DNA from: an uncultured Eggerthellaceae bacterium | GTDB lineage: Bacteria; Actinomycetota; Coriobacteriia; Coriobacteriales; Eggerthellaceae | Direction: 5' to 3' | Length of the DNA: 35,271 nt | Assembly (NCBI GenBank): GCA_946626265.1 | Contig: CAMOUE010000001.1 | Span: 1 to 35,271, forward strand | Part shown: positions 31,764-35,271 of the stretch, piece after piece | How the letters are laid out: every line of letters starts with the position of its first letter | Position numbering within the stretch: the stretch's first letter is position 1 | Notes under the pieces: model-generated | What the model saw: the letters and a program-made list of their open reading frames with translations, nothing else | Told to the model about the DNA's origin: nothing | The model's database searches: none | Translations under genes and position numbers: made by a program

Positions 31764-33179
31764 GTGGTCGCTTTGCATGAAACATCGACTATTCGCCGCA
31801 AGCGGGGATTGGAGGCGTTGGCCGCCTTCCTCGTCATATGTCTCTTCACATCGTTTATGCTCGCATACGAAGATACAGCGTATGCCGATGTGAGGAAAGC
31901 CGACGTCATCGCAGGTTCGACAGTCGAGGAGCGGGGGCTGTCCGTCGCGGCATGCCCGTCGGTCGAGGCCGAACATGCGGTGCTCGTCGACGAGAACGGT
32001 GCCGTGTACTTCGAGCGCGACGCATCGTCTCCCGCTCAGATCGCCTCGATCACGAAGGTCATGACGGCGATCGTCGCCCTCGAGAACGCTCCTGACGGGA
32101 TGTACGTCGTCGTGAGCGAGAACGCGGCAACCATCGGAGAGTCGAGCGCGAACCTGCACGAGGGCGATACCATGGACTTCGACACAGCCCTCAAGGCGCT
32201 TCTCATCCCTTCCGGCAACGATGCGGCAGTCGCGCTGTCCGAGTCCGTCGGCGCGGCCATGATAGCGGCCGACCCGAGCTTGGGCAACAACCCGGTCCAG
32301 GCGTTCGTCGACGCCATGAACGCCAAGGCCCAGGAGCTCGGGTGCACGGACACGGTCTACGAGAACCCGCACGGCCTCGACGACGAGCAGTACGCCGGGA
32401 ACCTGCATAGCACTGCAGCCGACCAGGCCAAGGTCGCTAAATGCGCCATGTCGTACCCGAAGATAAAGGAGATCGTGTCGGGCGGCACCGACACGGTCAC
32501 GGTGACGCGCGACGGGGCGCCCGTGTCCATTGAACTCCAGACAACCGACGAGTTGCTCGAGATGTACGAGTACACGATTGGCGTGAAGACGGGCGTGACG
32601 CTGCTCGCGGGCCCCTCGTTCATGGGCGCCGCGGAGAAGGACGGCCGACAGCTCTACTCCGTCGTGCTCAACTCGACTGACGAATACCAGCGCTTCGCCG
32701 ACACGCAGAACCTCTTCGAGTGGGGTTACCAGCACATCATCCAGGTGAAGCTCTCGAACTCAGACAAGTCGGCTTCCATGACGCTCAACGGCACGAGGCG
32801 CGACGTGCCCGTGTTCGCTCAGGTCGACCATCTCGATTGGCCCGATAAAGCCGTTATGGCTACGCTTTCCGACCCCGATGCGGCCATAACCGTTTTCGAC
32901 CTCGAGGGCAACGTCACTCAGACGGTTACGTTCGACGAGCTCCACGGAAACGTCCTTGCAGGCGACAAGGTCGGCAAGGTCGTGTTCAAACAGAGGAACC
33001 AGGTCGTCGCCGAGCAAGACCTCATCGCATGCGAAGACGTGCCTGCCCCGAATCCGTTCGAGGCCGTCGCGATATGGTGGCAAGGGCTGTTCGGCGGTGC
33101 CGAAAACGCCCAAGAATACGCTTCGCAGGTATACAATGTTATGCCCGTCATAAACAATCACGTTGCAAATGCAGCTTAG
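31764..33179 (+). CDS. D-alanyl-D-alanine carboxypeptidase (serine-type, PBP5/DacA family)
   Basis: This 471-residue penicillin-binding protein removes the terminal D-Ala from peptidoglycan stem peptides outside the membrane. The three active-site motifs are intact: SITK (S95-K98, with S95 the acylated serine), SGN (150-152) and KTG (275-277). A basic start followed by a hydrophobic segment (about 17-34) and AYA near 39-41 looks like a signal peptide with cleavage. A beta-rich C-terminal domain follows, and the end (VAIWWQGLFGG, about 432-442) could be an amphipathic membrane contact. GTG 31764 is taken as start, but no clear ribosome site precedes it; translational coupling to the VanW gene (5-base gap) may explain this. 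Confidence 0.9.
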   Translation: MVALHETSTIRRKRGLEALAAFLVICLFTSFMLAYEDTAYADVRKADVIAGSTVEERGLSVAACPSVEAEHAVLVDENGAVYFERDASSPAQIASITKVMTAIVALENAPDGMYVVVSENAATIGESSANLHEGDTMDFDTALKALLIPSGNDAAVALSESVGAAMIAADPSLGNNPVQAFVDAMNAKAQELGCTDTVYENPHGLDDEQYAGNLHSTAADQAKVAKCAMSYPKIKEIVSGGTDTVTVTRDGAPVSIELQTTDELLEMYEYTIGVKTGVTLLAGPSFMGAAEKDGRQLYSVVLNSTDEYQRFADTQNLFEWGYQHIIQVKLSNSDKSASMTLNGTRRDVPVFAQVDHLDWPDKAVMATLSDPDAAITVFDLEGNVTQTVTFDELHGNVLAGDKVGKVVFKQRNQVVAEQDLIACEDVPAPNPFEAVAIWWQGLFGGAENAQEYASQVYNVMPVINNHVANAA

Positions 33180-33194
33180 GGAAAAGGACGAGAG

Positions 33195-33638
33195 ATGACG
33201 CAGGTTTGCCCAATTTGCAGTGCTGAATTCGATGAAAACCTCGCGACGTGCCCGATGTGCGGGTACCATGTGCTCGGGTCCACTCAGAGCTTCACGCCGG
33301 TTCCGTTCGGCGCCGGCGCTGATGAGGGGCGTGGGCAGAAGGCGCAGAAGTACGAATTGCGGGTCGTGCGCGGCCCGAAGACCGGCATCGACATCGAGCT
33401 GTCCGAAGGCGAGATGACGGTCGGTCGCGACCCTCAATGCTCGATATTCCTCAACGACATGACCGTGTCTCGGTCGCATGCGACGATCGAGGTGACGAAG
33501 AGCAGCTGCATCATCCGAGACCAAAACTCGTTCAACGGCGTTTGGGTCAACGACCGGATGGTCGACGCATGTCTGCTAAAAGCAGGCGATTTGATACAAA
33601 TCGGCGCGTTCTGCCTGCTATTTCGAGAGCGGCCGTAA
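33195..33638 (+). CDS. Zinc-ribbon and FHA domain protein
   Basis: This 147-residue cytoplasmic protein starts with a zinc ribbon (C5, C8, C19, C22) and ends with a forkhead-associated domain (about 53-145). The FHA phosphothreonine-binding residues are intact: GR at 78-79, SRSH at 92-95 and N-S-F-N-G at 111-115. FHA domains read Thr phosphorylation by PknB-type kinases. No membrane segment is seen. The layout resembles GarA/Odhl-like short FHA regulators, but the N-terminus is a zinc ribbon instead of a Thr-rich tail. The partner is unknown. AAAAGGACGAGAG before ATG 33195 serves as ribosome site, and iorA follows 36 bases after the stop. Confidence 0.88.
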   Translation: MTQVCPICSAEFDENLATCPMCGYHVLGSTQSFTPVPFGAGADEGRGQKAQKYELRVVRGPKTGIDIELSEGEMTVGRDPQCSIFLNDMTVSRSHATIEVTKSSCIIRDQNSFNGVWVNDRMVDACLLKAGDLIQIGAFCLLFRERP

Positions 33639-33674
33639 GAGTCGATCCTACCGACAGCGAAGACGGGAGCATAT

Positions 33675-35271
33675 ATGGAACTGATGTCAGGAAACGAGGC
33701 GATCGCGCGCGGGGCGTGGGAAGCAGGCGCGACAATCGGCGTCGCATATCCGGGAACGCCCTCGACCGAGACCATGGAATCTTTCGCCCGCTACGATGGC
33801 GTGTACGCCGAGTGGTGCACGAACGAGAAGGTCGCAGTCGAGGTCGGCGTCGGCGCCTCCGCGGCAGGAGCGCGCGTGCTCGCCACGATGAAGCACGTAG
33901 GCGTGAACGTGGCAGCCGACCCGCTGTTCACGGCCGCATACACGGGCGTGAAAGGCGGGTTCGTCATACTGGCCGCCGACGATCCGGGGATGTATTCGTC
34001 GCAGAACGAGCAGGACTCGCATTTCTACGCGCGCGCAGCCCACATACCCGTCCTCGACCCATCGGATTCGAGCGAGGCCCTCGTTTTCGCGCGGGACGCA
34101 TATGCCCTGTCCGAAAAGTTCGACGTCCCGTTCATGATCAGGTCGACGGTGCGCGTATCGCACACGAAGACGCCCGTCGAGGTCGGCGAGCGCGTCGAGC
34201 ATGTCATAGGCGACTACGAGAAGGACGCTGCGAAGTGGGTCATGATGCCCGCGTTCGCGAAGCCCCGCCGCAAGGTGCAGCTCGACCGTATCGAGGCGCT
34301 CGAGAACTGGGTGGAGGATTGCCCGTACAACAGAGTCGAGGAGAAGGGCTGCGAGGTTGGCGTCGTATGCGCAGGTGCCGTGTACCAGCACGTCGTGAAC
34401 GCGCTGCCCGATGCATCGGTGTTCAAGCTCGGCGTGACCTGGCCGTTGCCGAAACAGGCGCTCGCTGATTTCGCCGCCTCGGTCGAGTCGCTCTACGTCA
34501 TCGAGGAAGGCTCGGATTACCTTCTCGAGCAAGTCCGGGCCTGCGGCATCTCCGTCTCGGATTTCCCATGCGCATTGCCGAAGGACGGCGAGCTCAGCCC
34601 CGGCCTCATACGAATCGCCTTCGGGTTCGGGGAGCCCGAGCACGCACAAGTGCCCGAGGACGTGCCCGGCAGGCCTCCCGCCCTTTGCGCCGGATGCCCG
34701 CATCGCCTCGTCTTCAAGGAGCTCTCGCGCATCCGCGCGATCGTGACCGGCGACATCGGGTGCTACACGCTCGGGGCGCTTCCGCCGCTTGCCGCCATGG
34801 ACACGTGCGTCGACATGGGCGCTTCGGTCTCGATGTCCCACGGGTTCGAACTCGCGCTCGCGGGTACCGAGCACAGGCCGGTCGTGGCCGTCATCGGCGA
34901 TTCGACCTTCGGCCATTCGGGCTTGTCTTCACTCATCTCGACCGTGTACAACAAGGGTGCGGGCACGGTCTGCATCCTCGACAACCGCACGACGGCCATG
35001 ACGGGAAGGCAGGGCAATCCGTTCAACGGCGTTACCTTGCAGAATCGCGAAAGCCGCGAGCTCGACCTCGTAGGCGTCCTGAACGCGCTCGGCATCGAGT
35101 CGGTGTCGGTCGTCGACCCCCACGATGCGAAGGCCGTCCGAAACGCGTTGAAGGTCGCCACGAAGGACGAGGCGGACGATCTGAGCGTCATCGTCTTCAA
35201 GGCGCCGTGCGTGTTGTTGCACAGGACGCGCAAGGCCCCCTATTTCGTCAACGGGGAGTGTCGTTCATGCG
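33675..35271 (+). CDS. iorA: Indolepyruvate ferredoxin oxidoreductase alpha subunit (3' truncated by window edge)
   Basis: The frame is open from ATG 33675 to the window end, giving 532 codons of a thiamine-diphosphate enzyme. IorAB oxidatively decarboxylates aryl pyruvates from aromatic amino-acid transamination to aryl-CoA and reduces ferredoxin. The N-terminal domain begins LMSGNEAIARGAWEAG with AYPGTPSTE. Later CAGCPHR, GDIGCYTLG and the TPP-binding GDS (408-410)...DN (436-437) are visible. The last residues, C529-R-S-C532, are the start of the C-terminal 2[4Fe-4S] ferredoxin-like domain, so only about 50-70 residues are missing. GACGGGAG at 33664-33669 precedes the start. iorB is expected downstream. 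The enzyme fits an amino-acid-fermenting anaerobe. Confidence 0.9.
   Translation, partial: MELMSGNEAIARGAWEAGATIGVAYPGTPSTETMESFARYDGVYAEWCTNEKVAVEVGVGASAAGARVLATMKHVGVNVAADPLFTAAYTGVKGGFVILAADDPGMYSSQNEQDSHFYARAAHIPVLDPSDSSEALVFARDAYALSEKFDVPFMIRSTVRVSHTKTPVEVGERVEHVIGDYEKDAAKWVMMPAFAKPRRKVQLDRIEALENWVEDCPYNRVEEKGCEVGVVCAGAVYQHVVNALPDASVFKLGVTWPLPKQALADFAASVESLYVIEEGSDYLLEQVRACGISVSDFPCALPKDGELSPGLIRIAFGFGEPEHAQVPEDVPGRPPALCAGCPHRLVFKELSRIRAIVTGDIGCYTLGALPPLAAMDTCVDMGASVSMSHGFELALAGTEHRPVVAVIGDSTFGHSGLSSLISTVYNKGAGTVCILDNRTTAMTGRQGNPFNGVTLQNRESRELDLVGVLNALGIESVSVVDPHDAKAVRNALKVATKDEADDLSVIVFKAPCVLLHRTRKAPYFVNGECRSC

Noticed and set aside
29755..31785. Minus-strand open frame of 676 codons opposite the VanW gene
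   Set aside because: Composition is dominated by Arg, Val and Asp from reverse codons and no motif is seen; the + strand gene explains the region.

Overview
The window looks like chromosomal core DNA of a GC-rich member of the Coriobacteriia (Actinomycetota), most likely Eggerthellales-like. This is inferred from base composition, gene content and a Bacillus-like gene order combined with actinobacterial traits, not from a database match. All 30 genes I support lie on the + strand, packed with overlaps or short gaps. I see no tRNA, rRNA, CRISPR array, insertion sequence, prophage or gene-free stretch over 300 bases.

Layout. (1) 2-6881: end of dnaJ, then mtaB, phoH, ybeY, a DgkA-type kinase, era, a zinc-ribbon/PASTA membrane protein and recO. 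This resembles the dnaJ-to-recO block of Firmicutes. (2) 6928-9635: a promoter, a structured leader, rpsO, a terminator, a perfect 15-bp hairpin and pnp. (3) 9696-13527: dapB, dapA and an RNase J with an 80-residue N-terminal extension. (4) 13606-20737: a terminator overlapping a promoter, ftsK/spoIIIE, a RodZ-like protein with a Tyr/Gly-rich tail, yajQ, rimO and a pgsA-cinA fusion. (5) 20881-24393: recA behind a promoter with an SOS box in its spacer, recX and rny. (6) 24397-28352: a GHKL ATPase with MutL-like motifs where Firmicutes usually have ymdB, then spoVS with an elaborate promoter, miaB and miaA. (7) 28517-35271: a second CDP-alcohol phosphatidyltransferase, a large VanW/G5 protein, a D,D-carboxypeptidase, a zinc-ribbon/FHA protein and the start of iorA.

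How they fit together. Many products act on RNA and ribosomes: YbeY, Era, S15, PNPase, RNase J, RNase Y, and the modification enzymes MtaB, RimO, MiaA and MiaB. A second group serves DNA repair and segregation: RecO, RecA, RecX and FtsK. A third builds the envelope: DapA/B, PgsA, the lipid kinase, RodZ, VanW protein and D,D-carboxypeptidase. PASTA and FHA domains in separate zinc-ribbon proteins hint at Ser/Thr phosphorylation signalling, with the kinase outside the window.

The best candidates for something undescribed are the GHKL/MutL-like ATPase with a possible helix-turn-helix next to spoVS, the spoVS promoter (palindrome in the spacer, bracketed by a direct repeat), and the Tyr/Gly/Asp-rich tails shared by two otherwise unrelated envelope proteins.
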